A stretch of 64,000 bases of DNA from Sphaerolaimus hirsutus (Eukaryota > Nematoda > Chromadorea > Monhysterida > Sphaerolaimidae): NCBI GenBank assembly GCA_964036195.1, contig OZ038456.1, forward strand, positions 25,397,792 through 25,461,791, read 5' to 3'. Shown piece after piece: positions 50,744 to 60,369 of the stretch; the stretch's first letter is position 1, and each line of letters begins with the position of its first letter. The notes below the pieces were generated by a model. That model worked only from the letters and a program-made list of their open reading frames with translations, had not been told where the DNA came from and did not search any database. The position numbers and the translations under genes are program-made.

Positions 50744-52054
50744 TGTGATGAAGCCACCGAAGTCAGCGTCTTCTACCACCGAATCCGGCTGCTTCAAGAC
50801 CGTAGTGAGAAACGGCCTTTAGAGTGGTTGATTTCCCGTTGTTGCCGAACGTTCACTTGTCGACAGCCAAGTTGAGTTTATTTCGTAGTTGTGTGTTGAA
50901 AGGGGGGTTCGAATTGTTTCAGGTACTTTATTTCGATCAGATACAGCGTGTTACAAAAGCGCAAAGCCTAGCGAGCTTCCTAGTCGAAGTTTCTATCGCT
51001 AGCTTATTTTGTTCACTTGGGGTGGGTCCGCAGACTGAAGTAAAACTTCCAAAGTAGCTAAGACACGGAAATCATGTATAGAAAAACAGCTACAGTATTT
51101 TCCTAATACAAATACACAAATAAGTCATAAATGCAACAAATAAACACATCTAGCCGAAACAGTTGCCTTATACTGCGCGTGCATACATTCAAACAATTAT
51201 GGTAAAGAAATACCAGGTACAAATTGGGCTAATAGAAAAACTATTAATCTTGAGAGGCGCGAAGTCGGCAAACTCGGCCGATTTACTAATTTGCTTCAAT
51301 TTGTCAGAAAACATTGACGCACATTGGAACTAATATGATAGGGTTAGGAAATTATAAATAGTGGTGCAAATGTTCCTAATGACGTAAATAGAACATGGTA
51401 TATTCAACACAACAATAATAATCACTTCCTGAAAACGTATATTTCATAATTAACAAATTGGGACTTATTTGGAGTAAATGGGTATTGTAATTGAGCAGGG
51501 TTTATAATATTCAGCTTGAGCAGGGTATTATAATTAATATCAAAGTAAAGATAATATAACTTATGAGCAGGGTTATAACAATTATGCCTACGCGAAGGGC
51601 TTCGTAAATACGTACAGTAAATGCTAGTTGCGCACAGGGCACTATTTCTCTATTAGGACGCTGGCCTAAGTAAATACGTAGCACATAAATATTTACAAGT
51701 TTTGACTTTCCCAACTTACAAGTAAACCATGTAAATGTATATATAATAATGATCAGAAAATTATGGCGAGTTGAATGAGCCTAATTTCATATTAATACAC
51801 CTAATAATAACTTATTTGACCTTTTAACCTAAACATTCCACATAAACCTATCAATAACTTATAGAGCACTTTCCTAATCAAATATTCTCCATGGGTAAAT
51901 AATATAGTGCAGGAAATACAATTTGATATTTTGCGTGGTAAATAAATATAGTGCATGAAAAGTAAAATAGTGCAAATAAGTAAATATGCGAATATGAGCC
52001 TAATTATCAATTCTCTGTATTTCTTTATCCATCCATTTTGCCACGGTCAGCACA
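50744..52054 (-). repeat. 5' LTR of complete BEL element
   Basis: Identical in length to the 3' LTR with one observed mismatch. It must contain the element's promoter on the minus strand. I do not assign TATA, cap or polyA sites because several AT-rich candidates exist. Confidence 0.95.
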
Positions 52055-52059
52055 CGGTG
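52055..52059. repeat. 5-bp TSD of complete BEL element (right)
   Basis: CGGTG, same as 39455-39459. Confidence 0.9.
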
Positions 52060-52092
52060 TAATATCCATTTACACCCACAGCTCACTCACAG

Positions 52093-52375
52093 GCGGAACC
52101 ATCTGGCATGGATATTGGCCAGCTGCTGTTTGTTTCCTCAAAACGAGATTTTGACATCAATACACATCTCACAATCGAAGAAAGGTACAAATATTTTTAC
52201 TGGCAATCATATTTGGATGCAGAAAAGACACCAATAAACAGTGTGGATTTAGAAAAATGGGCTGCTCCACTTTTGGCATGGGAAAACAATGGCCACTATT
52301 TAGAGATCAGGGGGATGAATGGGTTGCTAGACAACTATGATGAAGTTGTTCATTTAGCTGGTGTATTCCAATATC
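52093..52375 (+). CDS. Host exon candidate B (unknown protein)
   Basis: 283 bp between an acceptor (CACAGCTCACTCACAG, ends 52092) and a consensus donor (TATC/GTGAGT at 52376). It is fully open: AEPSGMDIGQLLFVSSKRDF, then LTIEERYKYFYWQSYLDAEK, then SVDLEKWAAPLLAWENNGHY and DEVVHLAGVFQY. Composition is strongly protein-like. I do not recognise the family. It starts in phase 0, which fits candidate A, and ends in phase 1, which fits candidate C. The BEL TSD lies 34 bp upstream of the exon, so the insertion sits almost on the branch-point region. Confidence 0.65.
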
Positions 52376-52847
52376 GTGAGTTCAACATGTTTAATAACTG
52401 ATAAATCACACAACATGCTGATATTAACAATGTAATCTGCTGAAGGACACAAATGCCCTTTATATTTAATTGAAAATTCCAGTCAAGCTCTATTTCTTTT
52501 CTGACATATACATATTTGACATTTTGCATTATTGTTATGCTTCCATGACATTCTTACAAAGGCCACCTGGAAACTGCCTTTGAGAGAATACACAGGGAAA
52601 CACAGCTGCAACTAGCTGACAATGCCTTGTTTACACTAGGCAGCAAGTTGTCAGCAAGTTTGAAGCGAGTGGCACTGAGCTGAATTGAATTTTAAGAGCA
52701 GCTGCACAGTTGGCAGCATGTTGTGACACGCTGCACACACATAAACAGCATGTTTTACACTGGTTGTCAGCGAGTTGGCAGTGAGCTGCAATTCACTTGT
52801 CAGCAAGCTGCCAGTTTTTTTATGTTTGGCAAATAAGCTAGCAGTTA
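52376..52847. other. Intron-like stretch with GGCAGCAAGTTGTCAGC repeats
   Basis: 52635-52820 contains imperfect repeats (TTGTTTACACTAGGCAGCAA and GTTTTACACTGGTTGTCAGC; TGTCAGCAAG twice). No terminal structure is defined. Confidence 0.45.
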
Positions 52848-53739
52848 CAGTATATCCACGAATAAGCCCCATGGGAGTTATTTTTTCATCAGAATTACTT
52901 GAGGGGGGAGTTATTGGAGGGGACGAGTTATTCGAGGGGGGGGGGAGTTATTATATCGTCAGAATTTCCGATCAATGACGTGATTAATTTTTCTGTGTAA
53001 AAAGGGTTAAACTCGGCGGACTTTTTGGAAGTCATTGTTCTACGGGATTTTTGTACGAGTGTGACTTATTAAACTTGGCATATGTCCAAGTTTTCGCGTT
53101 TCATGCAAACAAGTTTAACGATGCACGATTTTTGTTCACGTCGCCAATAATGGCCGCGAAATGCAATTAAGCAAAACTTGTGTTTACTTAATCACATTCA
53201 GCGGCCATTATCGTGACGCGAACAGGAATCAGGCGTCTTTAATCTTTTTGGTATGAAACGCAAGGAATTTGGACGTGTGCCAAATTTCATACGTACTTTT
53301 TCGGAGGAATATATCTGGGCCGCGACGATAAGATCGGGCCTAATGCCTTACAATCTGACTTTCTGTAACGATATGTCTATCAAATTCATATCGTTCTCTT
53401 AGAAAAGGTCGGATTGAATTAAATGTATCGTGAACCGAATGGAAACCGTCCATTCAAGTTCGAATTAAAAAAGATACGTCATTGGAAACCAAGGGCCGAA
53501 TACCTGATTCGTTTCATGTCCGCCGAGTTTACGTTAAGTGAATAAATTGTTTGTAGTAATAGAAATTCTGTAGTCCTCTGCAAAATGATTTGTCTTTTTA
53601 CAGAATATGTGCAGAAACCATCGTTTTTACATGTTATATTTTTGCCACTCACCAACGCGGGGGGAGTTATTCGAGGGTGGAATTCAGTCAGGTAACAGGG
53701 GGAGTTATTCCAGGGGGGGGCTTATTCGAGGATATACGG
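52848..53739. mobile_element. CAGTATATCCACGAATAAGC MITE interrupted by another element
   Basis: The left end (CAGTATATCCACGAATAAGC after TA at 52846-52847) and the right end (TTATTCGAGGATATACGG before TA at 53740-53741) belong to the same CCGTATATCC family and are inverted. The middle holds the complete TAAACTCGGC element 53008-53531. Shoulders are GGGGGAGTTATTCGAG units. Confidence 0.75.
53008..53531. mobile_element. TAAACTCGGCGGAC inverted-repeat element, copy 3 (nested)
   Basis: TAAACTCGGCGGACTTTTTG at the left mirrors TTCATGTCCGCCGAGTTTA at the right. The central ATGCAATTAAGC dyad and AAACTTGGCATATGTCCAAG are shared with the copies at 4583 and 15049. Confidence 0.7.
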
Positions 53740-53973
53740 TATGTCGGGGAGCTGCAATTCCCTGTGAAATGGTCACATCATGATATTTTCAGAATTTGTT
53801 CTTTGTGTACTTCTAAAAATGTGATTAAATGGAATCACTACACTCAAAATAGTTTGATGTAAGAATCACTTTAGGGTGCAAGCTTGCTTAGGCACAGACC
53901 AAGAGACAAAATATCACTTTTTACCTGAAAGGTTTTTAGGAAATACCTACATAAAACCAATTCACACAAACAG

Positions 53974-54086
53974 GTCCATTGGGTTTGCCAGTCCGCTACA
54001 GGAGGTATCCAGGCAACTGGGAGAGCAACTTTGCTGTGACATCAGAACACAGAACAGAATCAGTCCAGGGGGTGCTCCTAGACTTT
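53974..54086 (+). CDS. Host exon candidate C (unknown protein)
   Basis: After the acceptor ACACAAACAG (ends 53973), one frame is open and in the phase required by candidate B: RPLGLPVRYRRYPGNWESNF, then AVTSEHRTESVQGVLLDF, ending at TTT/GTGAAA in phase 0. The donor is weak and lies within a hairpin-element-like sequence (CTAGACTTTGTGAAATATCA). Moderate-to-low support. Confidence 0.35.
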
Positions 54087-54125
54087 GTGAAATATCATGT
54101 AAAATGTGAAATGTCATGTTAAATA

Positions 54126-54531
54126 CTGTATATCCTTGAATTCAGCCCCAGGGGAGTGATTATTTCGTCAGAGGTTTTGAAGGGGGCGTTATTCAAGGGG
54201 GGATGTTATTCAAGGGGGGGGGGGGTATTTTTTCCTCATAACTTGCACATAATACATTGCATGAATGCATCCCATCAACTCATGTAATACAGGTATTTAA
54301 CACTTCAACAACAACAAAAATGAGGTATACATGCTCAAATTCGTGTTCACTGGTGGTATCCAAATAATTCAAATACACATTGTGGATACACATATCAAAT
54401 ACCTGTAGGGGGAGTTATTCAAGAGGGGAGAGTTATTCGAGGGGGGTAGTTATTTTTCCTCACCTGCCCACCAGGGGGAGTTATTCAAGTGGGGTGTTAT
54501 TCAACCAAGGGACTTATTCAAGAATATACGG
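54126..54531. mobile_element. CTGTATATCCTTGAATTC MITE
   Basis: CTGTATATCCTTGAATTCAG and TTATTCAAGAATATACGG are inverted, with TA on both sides (54124-54125; 54532-54533). GGGGGAGTTATTCAAG shoulders and G runs occur. It lies in a degenerate TGTCATGT/TAAAATGT repeat that starts at 54087. Confidence 0.85.
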
Positions 54532-54636
54532 TAGTGATGTAAACTATTGTGTAAAAAATCAAATTCCATGTATTTTATTCTGGGCACTTTACACTGTTTC
54601 TAAAAGTTTTGACATTTCTGTCAATGTCAATTTTCA

Positions 54637-54906
54637 TTATACATGAGATTTTGCAATGACTGAAAGTGCCACCAGGGAACAGTGGTCCAGTGCCAGATGC
54701 TGTGCACAAAAACAATGACCTGTTTTGCCTTCAGCACCAACAGTGGTGTGAAACAGTGCAAACTGCACCATGAGATACAGAGGGTTATGGACAACAGGAC
54801 ACCCAGTGATTTTGGCAAGATCTTCTATTTCACTGACTGAGTAAATATTTAGTCCCTTTACAGCTACAGGTACATTCCCATTATGCAAAATTCGTTTAAT
54901 GCACAA
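54637..54906 (-). CDS. Possible exon of a chaperonin-like (CCT/BBS type) protein
   Basis: A minus-strand 89-codon open stretch: CIKRILHNGNVPVAVKGLNI, then YSVSEIEDLAKITGCPVVHN, then the end CSLVALSVIAKSHV. The pattern SEIEDLAKITGCPVV followed by a short loop, a hydrophobic strand and CSLVAL resembles the apical-domain region of group II chaperonin relatives (CCT, BBS6/10/12). This is recognition by pattern only. Upstream it runs into the MITE at 54910, so any acceptor has been displaced; downstream CAT/GTATAA could be a donor. It is opposite in strand to exon candidates A-C, so it would be a different gene or a chance frame. Confidence 0.4.
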   Translation of the reverse strand: MCIKRILHNGNVPVAVKGLNIYSVSEIEDLAKITGCPVVHNPLYLMVQFALFHTTVGAEGKTGHCFCAQHLALDHCSLVALSVIAKSHV

Positions 54907-54909
54907 GTA

Positions 54910-55335
54910 CCGTATTACCTCGAAATACCCCCATGGGGGTTTATTATTTCGCCAGCAAAATTTGAGGGGGGGTTAATTCGAGGGGGGGTTTATTCGAGGG
55001 GTTTTTTATTATTTCGTCAGAAATTTTCATAAGAATCGTAGTAAATAGTAGGCATACCCAAAACAGGTAATAAATGTGTCCAAACAGGATATATTTGGAC
55101 ATAAAAACGTAGATAGCTGCACAAAATGAGGCTGCAATGCAAATTAACAGTAATATACATCATGTACATTGCATACATGACGTATTTATTATGTACATGA
55201 CGTACATCATTCCGAAGGGGGGGGGGGGTATTTCGAGGGGGGGGGTTATTATTTCCCCAGCCCATTTTGAGGGGGGGTTAATTCGAGGGGGGGGGGGGTT
55301 AATTCAAGGGGGGGGGATAATTCGAGGTAATACGG
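54910..55335. mobile_element. CCGTATTACCTCGAAATACC MITE
   Basis: CCGTATTACCTCGAAATACC and TTCGAGGTAATACGG are inverted and TA-flanked (54908-54909; 55336-55337). Runs of up to eleven G occur. The inner part holds GACGTA(T/C)AT dyads. Confidence 0.88.
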
Positions 55336-55348
55336 TATTTATTAGATA

Positions 55349-55719
55349 CCGTATTTCCTCGAAATACCCCCAGGGGTGATTGTTTCATAGTAGTCATGAG
55401 AGAGGAGTTAAACGATATTTTTTTCAAACCCAGTACAAATTCGTTGTAGTAGAAATACAATTGTTCAAAATGACTGACATGTACAAGATTCTGTAGACTA
55501 ATATAGGTAATTATGTAGACGTCATAAACACTGTTCTAAGTGACTACGACATTGTTTAAACATGTCTTCTGCATTACAAATAACACAAACTACAGTTTTT
55601 GTCATGTACGTCCTCTTTACACTCAATTTGGGGGGTATTTCGAGGGGGGGTCTATTAATTCATAGTGCCCATTTTGAGGGGGGTATTTCACGGTAATACG
55701 GGAAATACAGGAAATACGG
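55349..55719. mobile_element. CCGTATTTCCTCGAAATACC MITE
   Basis: The left CCGTATTTCCTCGAAATACC is perfect. The right end is tripled (TACGGGAAATACAGGAAATACGG), with TA at 55720-55721. It starts only 14 bp after the previous MITE. Confidence 0.85.
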
Positions 55720-55750
55720 TAAATAGATTTAACCATGTCAATTTTGACTA

Positions 55751-56202
55751 CCGTATTTCCTCGAAATACCCCCCGGGGGGTGATTGTTTCATAGTGGTCC
55801 CGAGAGGGGGGGGGTTAAACGAGGGGGGGGGGGGTATTTCGAGGGGGGGGTTATTGTTTCACAAGAAAATTTTTGAAAACCAAGTACGAAATTGTCGTCT
55901 GAAACGTACGCAGACGTCGAAAAATGCAACAAAAACTGCCATTTATAAGGTTCTGTAGACTAATATTAGTATGTAGATGGTATGTACACTGTTCTAACGT
56001 GATTCCGACATTGTTTTAACGTGTGTTCTGCAGTACACTGAACACAAACTACAGTTATTGTCATGTACATTCCCTTTACACTCAATTTGGGGGGGGGGTA
56101 TTTCGAGGGGGGGGGTGATTGTTTCATAGTGGTCTCGAGAGGGGGGGGGTCAAACGAGGGGGGGGTATTTCAAGGGGGGGGGGGTATTTCGAGGAAATAC
56201 GG
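55751..56202. mobile_element. CCGTATTTCCTCGAAATACC MITE
   Basis: Complete inverted ends and TA flanks (55749-55750; 56203-56204). The interior (AAGTACGAAATTGTCGTCTG; TGTAGACTAATATTAGTATG) matches 14100-14300 in the opposite sense, showing a shared non-repetitive core for this subfamily. Confidence 0.88.
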
Positions 56203-56741
56203 TAATCAGTATTTTTTACATCTATAGCCAGGTAATGCATAAATAATTGATTTATGTATTTGCAAATGTTTTCATGGCTTCAACCAGTTTCATTGTTTGT
56301 TCCCACATTTTTTTACCACCAAATACTTTCAAATACTTAAATATTTTCAGCAAAGCTTGTATTTTGCAGTGTTGCAAAAACGTATTTACGTTTACCCGAA
56401 ATACCCGGGTATCCTTACGTTTACATTTACGTATTTGGAAAATACCGTTACGTATTGTTACATATTCCGAAATGACCGGTAACCGAAATACCCGGGTACT
56501 AGAAAAAAAACATAAAAAATTCTGATCGATCACACGTTCACATGTTCAAAGTATGTAGGTATCCGCACCACCCGCAGCAGACAAAATTCTTACGCTTTTG
56601 CAAAAACATAAAATGTATAGAAAAAGCAGGGCCGTATCCAGGGGGGGCGGGGGGGGGGCTGCAGCCCAAATCGCCACAAATCGTTATAAATACACTCAAT
56701 GTTATTTTTTGCTGTAATGTATGTATATTTACATACATATA

Positions 56742-57267
56742 CAGTCATCCCCGGGTTAACGATTCCCCCGGTTATAGGGTTCCCCGGGTTGATGGGTGGA
56801 ATTGTGAAAACCGAGGACATGTGTGAATGAAATTCCCCGGATTGAAAGTTTCCCCGCATTCCCGGTTATCGGGTCGACTTTTGAAAAAAATGCACCTTTA
56901 GATACAAAATAACTTCGATTATCAGGTATTTTGAGTATCAAACACCAGTGACATTTCACATTTCGTGGAGGCATGATGTATTCCTCATATATTAGGTTGT
57001 CAACTAAGTAACCTTAATTTTTTGCGTATGTGTGATCGCAAAAAATTAATGTTACTTAGTTGACGACCTAATACATTAGGTCAGTGAGCATAAAAATCAT
57101 CTGTGTGTATTTGCAACAGTGTCATTACACCATTAGGCCATTTTGCCTTCACCATTCACCCAAATAAACCCAATTTTCGTACGTCACTTCCCACGCTTAT
57201 AGGGTTCCCCGCATTATAGGGCAAGTGTTCAAAATTTTTTCTCCACCCGATAACCCGGGGATGACTG
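56742..57267. mobile_element. TA-flanked CAGTCATCCCCGGGTTA element (pogo/Tigger-like MITE)
   Basis: CAGTCATCCCCGGGTTAACG and CCGATAACCCGGGGATGACT then G are inverted, with TA on both sides (56740-56741; 57268-57269). Internal copies of GGTTATAGGGTTCCCCGG and GCTTATAGGGTTCCCCGC extend the arms. TIR type and target match pogo/Tigger relatives (inference). Confidence 0.88.
56992..57071. mobile_element. 80-bp TTAGGTTGTCAACTAAGTAA palindrome (mariner-type mini-MITE)
   Basis: TTAGGTTGTCAACTAAGTAA then CCTTAATTTTTTGCG is mirrored by CGCAAAAAATTAATG and TTACTTAGTTGACGACCTAA, with TA on both sides. The termini match mariner-type TIRs. Practically no unique sequence is left between the arms. Confidence 0.88.
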
Positions 57268-57269
57268 TA

Positions 57270-57357
57270 CAGCATTCCATGGCGCTGACGCCAACGCCAA
57301 TTGCGCCATGGCGTGGCGCCTACTAATGGCGCCAGCGCCATGGCGCCATTCCGCCAC
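57270..57357. repeat. GGCGCC-hairpin repeat, short copy
   Basis: GGCGCTGACGCC, TGGCGCCAGCGCC and the end GGCGCCATTCCGCCACTA, a decayed TAGTGATGG-type terminus. It sits inside the CAGGGCC element. Confidence 0.6.
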
Positions 57358-57591
57358 TATATAGCTAAAATTTTAGGGGGGGGGCGGGGCTGAGCCCCCC
57401 CCCCCTCGCCAGCCTCCGTAAACAAGCAGCCCCCCCCGCTCAAAAATCCTGGATACGTCCCTGAGAAAAAGGGTGTATAAAAAGTGACTGCACGCATAGT
57501 TATACAAGGAATATTGGCTACATAAATAACTGATCTGTGTCAACTCAAATTTCGGCTTGTTGCCTGTCGCAGAGCAATATACCAAATTGGT

Positions 57592-58426
57592 CAACGATGG
57601 GTAAGTTCTCCAAAAAAACCACTTTCTGTGTTCTGAGTTTTTCAAAAATGAATACCTGTGTTTTGAGTTTTTTTATCAAAAAAACTTGAGTAACTCTGTT
57701 TTCATTTCTGTGTTTTTTTGTTAAAACTCGAGTTTTTTTGAGTTTTTTTCTAAAAAAACTCGAGTTTTTGTCCAAAAAAACTCGAGTTTTCCCCCAAAAA
57801 TTTCTGATTTACAGCATTTTGATGTGGAAACAGTGGTTTTCTAATAAAATATTGGTTCTGCACATGTTTTAACCCCACAAAACATGTGTATTCATTCAAG
57901 TGTCGAAAAAGTCCATAAAAATGTCCTCAATGAGGACATCCACCCACATCACACCACCAGCATCAACAAAATGCTCACAAACAACAATTTACACAGTACT
58001 CCAAAATTTTTCAATGGATGTGCACTGTATGGAAGACTACAGAATTGATTTGAACTACAACTATATTTAAACATGTCCACCAGGAGATGTGCATGCCATC
58101 TTTAATTTATTTTTTGTTCCATCATAAAATATGAATATTATGTACATATTTACATGCTATACATGCATATCATATCGTGTTTACTTTAACTGAATTCATG
58201 TGCGTTCTGAAAATGTGTTCAACCACTTCGCTGAAAAAAACTCAAAAACTCAAAAAAACTTTTCTGTGTTTCCGTGTTTCTGTGTTTCTGTGTTCTCCAA
58301 AAAAAACTCATTTGAGTTTTGAGTTTTTCAAAATTTGTGAGTTTCCTTCCGTGTTTCTGTGTAAAACAAAAACACAGAAACTCAATGAGTTTCTGTGTTC
58401 AATTTCTGTGTTTTTTTCCATCGTTG
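57592..58426. mobile_element. hAT-type CAACGATGG element, copy 3
   Basis: CAACGATGGGTAAGTTCTCC and TTTTTTTCCATCGTTG are inverted. The shoulders TTTTGAGTTTTT and ACAGAAACTCAATGAGTTTC are as in 15651-16422. The adjacent 8-mers AAATTGGT and ATACCAAT do not match directly, although ATACCAAATTGGT lies just left, so the TSD is uncertain. Confidence 0.8.
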
Positions 58427-58953
58427 ATACCAATGCACGTGTTGTAAAATTTATGTTTCAACATTGCAGCATGTTCATTTGGGATCGCTCTACAGCACGT
58501 GAAGCCGAAATCTGAGTTGACACAGACCAGTTGACACCCGTGTGTCATCTAGTGTGTGGGCCGCCAATGTGTTAATATGCCAAACACATGAAGTAGACCA
58601 TATTTGCTGTTTTGAAATATTTTTTGGTGATGAATTCTGGCAATGACAACTCAGAACTTGAAGATGATTCAACAATAGAATTAAAATACAAGATGCTTCA
58701 TCAAGCGAGCAGCCATCGACATCCAGTGACATATTTAATTTTTACGTTTACGTTTTTTTAACGTATTCCTTGGTATTTTTAAAATACCTTACGTATTAGT
58801 ATTCATACTTTTAATTTGGAAAAGGTATTTACGTTTACATTTACGTTTTCCAAAAATACCAGTATTTTAACAACACTGGTATTTTGTGAACACATTGACT
58901 GGTTTGAATTTTGGTGTAGGGATAGGTTCAGCTATGAGCAACGTACCATAAGG

Positions 58954-60219
58954 CAGAGTTGTTAAAATACTGTTATTTTTGGAAAGTGTAAGTGTAAGCA
59001 TAAATACACTTTCCAAATTTTAAGCATGGATACTGTAAGTGTAAGGTATTTTTAAAATACCTAGGAAAGTGTGAGTGTAAATTTTTTTTAAGTGTGTGCT
59101 CTTGCTTTTGAAGATCAGACAACACCTTTTCTTTCACTTTTAGATAAATTTAATGATCATTTATATCCATTTTTTCATATTATCCTCATCAAACACAATA
59201 ATCACAAAACAATACAACAATTCACTTTGTTCAACACCAGGTGTCTCGTAGGGTCAGGGGTATTCTAGATTTCGACCCTCCGGGGGGTTGTGATAGATAG
59301 CAAATCGCTCCTCCGGAGGGATAGATACCTGAAAAAATTTTCTGGGGAGGGGTTGGAAGGGTTTGGGGGGGGGGGGTCGCGGGGGTTCAATATATAGGCA
59401 TAGAAGGGAGGAAAAGGAGAAAAATCGCTGAAAGTAAGTGAAAAATGGCTTAAAATGGGTATATAAGGACATATAGTACTAAAAATAGCTCAAAATAGGC
59501 AGTTAGATGCATGGGCTAGTGATTTTGGAGGTGAAAATCTATATATAGGTATGAAAAATAGCGATATTGAGTGAAAATTGGGGTATAGTTTCTCAAAAAT
59601 CGCTCCAGATAGATAGATAGCTGGCTGATTTTGGGGGGGGGGGGGGTTAGAGGATAGTATCCCAAAATTTTGACTCGGGGATAGAAAGATAGCTGGGTGG
59701 TTTGGCGGCGGGGTACCCCACCCCCCCCTTTCCTACCCCTGCGTAGGGTAATTGGGGGTTACCCCCCCCCCAAAACAAAAAGCTCCAGCTATCTATCCCA
59801 GAAGTTGCTCCGCTATCGATCCTGAGGCTCAGCTATCTCATCGGCATCACAACATCGTCGTCGGAATCCATCATCCGACCCAAAATCACCAACCTGACGC
59901 CACAAAAATACCCGAGAGACAATTTTACAAAACACCCATATTTTGACACAATTTATATTTATGTTGCTATTTTCAGTGAGCTATTGCACCGGTGCGGTTG
60001 TTTTTTGACACACATTCTGATTCAAGTTCTTTTTTGTAGTTTTACACTTTTTCAAAAGCGTAAAACTGGCCCATGTGAAATTCCTTTTACACTTTTATTA
60101 CCTGGGAAAGTGTAAAAAAAGTGTAAGGGTATTTTATAAAAGTGTAAGTGTAAGCATAAATATAGATACCCATTTACCCGGGTATTTCGGGTAAGTGTAA
60201 ATATACTTTCGCAACTCTG
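58954..60219. mobile_element. hAT-type CAGAGTTG element with nested MITE
   Basis: CAGAGTTGTTAAAATACTGT and TACTTTCGCAACTCTG are inverted, with a perfect 8-bp TSD CCATAAGG (58946-58953; 60220-60227). The shoulders here are AAGTGTAAGTGTAA and not TTTACGTTTACG, a different subfamily. It contains 59255-59741. Confidence 0.9.
59255..59741. mobile_element. hAT-type CAGGGGTA MITE, copy 2
   Basis: CAGGGGTATTCTAG and TTTCCTACCCCTG are inverted, with a perfect TSD CGTAGGGT (59247-59254; 59742-59749). The interior shows GATAGATAGC and CTCCGGAGGGATAGATA repeats and G runs. The same ends and repeats occur at 4073-4441. ATCTATC text reappears just outside (59785-59830), hinting at a second partial copy. 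Confidence 0.92.
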
Positions 60220-60369
60220 CCATAAGGCACTTTACGAGTTGCTGTGTTGAACAGCATCTGACAAAAGACACTTCATGATGTCTTGCACATATTTTGTTTT
60301 GTTCTGATTTTTCATGACTTTCTACTGGGACTGGGTGGTAAATTTTACATTATTGAGGCGTCTAATTCT

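Larger units (their letters stand above)
39460..52054 (-). mobile_element. Complete BEL/Pao retrotransposon with env-like region, 12.6 kb
   Basis: The minus-strand layout is 5' LTR (50744-52054), PBS (50726-50743), 1.2-kb leader, one 2900-codon ORF, a 42-bp spacer and 3' LTR (39460-40770). The LTRs are equal in length (1311 bp) and I found one difference (A at 40328 against G at 51612). The 5-bp TSD is exact. All catalytic motifs are present except the second Asp of the RT YxDD box (YVDN). This looks like a recent, potentially mobile insertion. An extracellular (endogenous-retrovirus-like) phase is suggested only by the env-like domain. Confidence 0.95.
56627..57463. mobile_element. hAT-type CAGGGCCGTATCCAGG element
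   Basis: CAGGGCCGTATCCAGG and CCTGGATACGTCCCTG are inverted, with an 8-bp TSD AGAAAAAG (56619-56626; 57464-57471). The termini match a very widespread animal hAT MITE type. G/C runs lie next to both ends (GGGCGGGGGGGGG; CCCCCCCCGC). It contains 56742-57267 and a GGCGCC patch. Confidence 0.92.
56367..58878. mobile_element. hAT-type CAGAGTTG-family element with nested insertions
   Basis: CAGTGTTGCAAAAACGTATT and CCAGTATTTTAACAACACTG are inverted, with a perfect 8-bp TSD GTATTTTG (56359-56366; 58879-58886). Two further hAT-type elements sit inside (56627-57463 and 57592-58426). The interior has an open run starting MNSGNDNSELEDDSTIELKY at 58631, resembling the ATGAATTCT start at about 35725 in another copy. 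It is possibly a vestige of the autonomous element's protein. Confidence 0.92.

Noticed and set aside
55200-55320. G-run clusters as possible telomere or switch-type sequence
   Set aside because: The runs are parts of TA-flanked MITEs with defined inverted ends; no TTAGGG or related telomere array.
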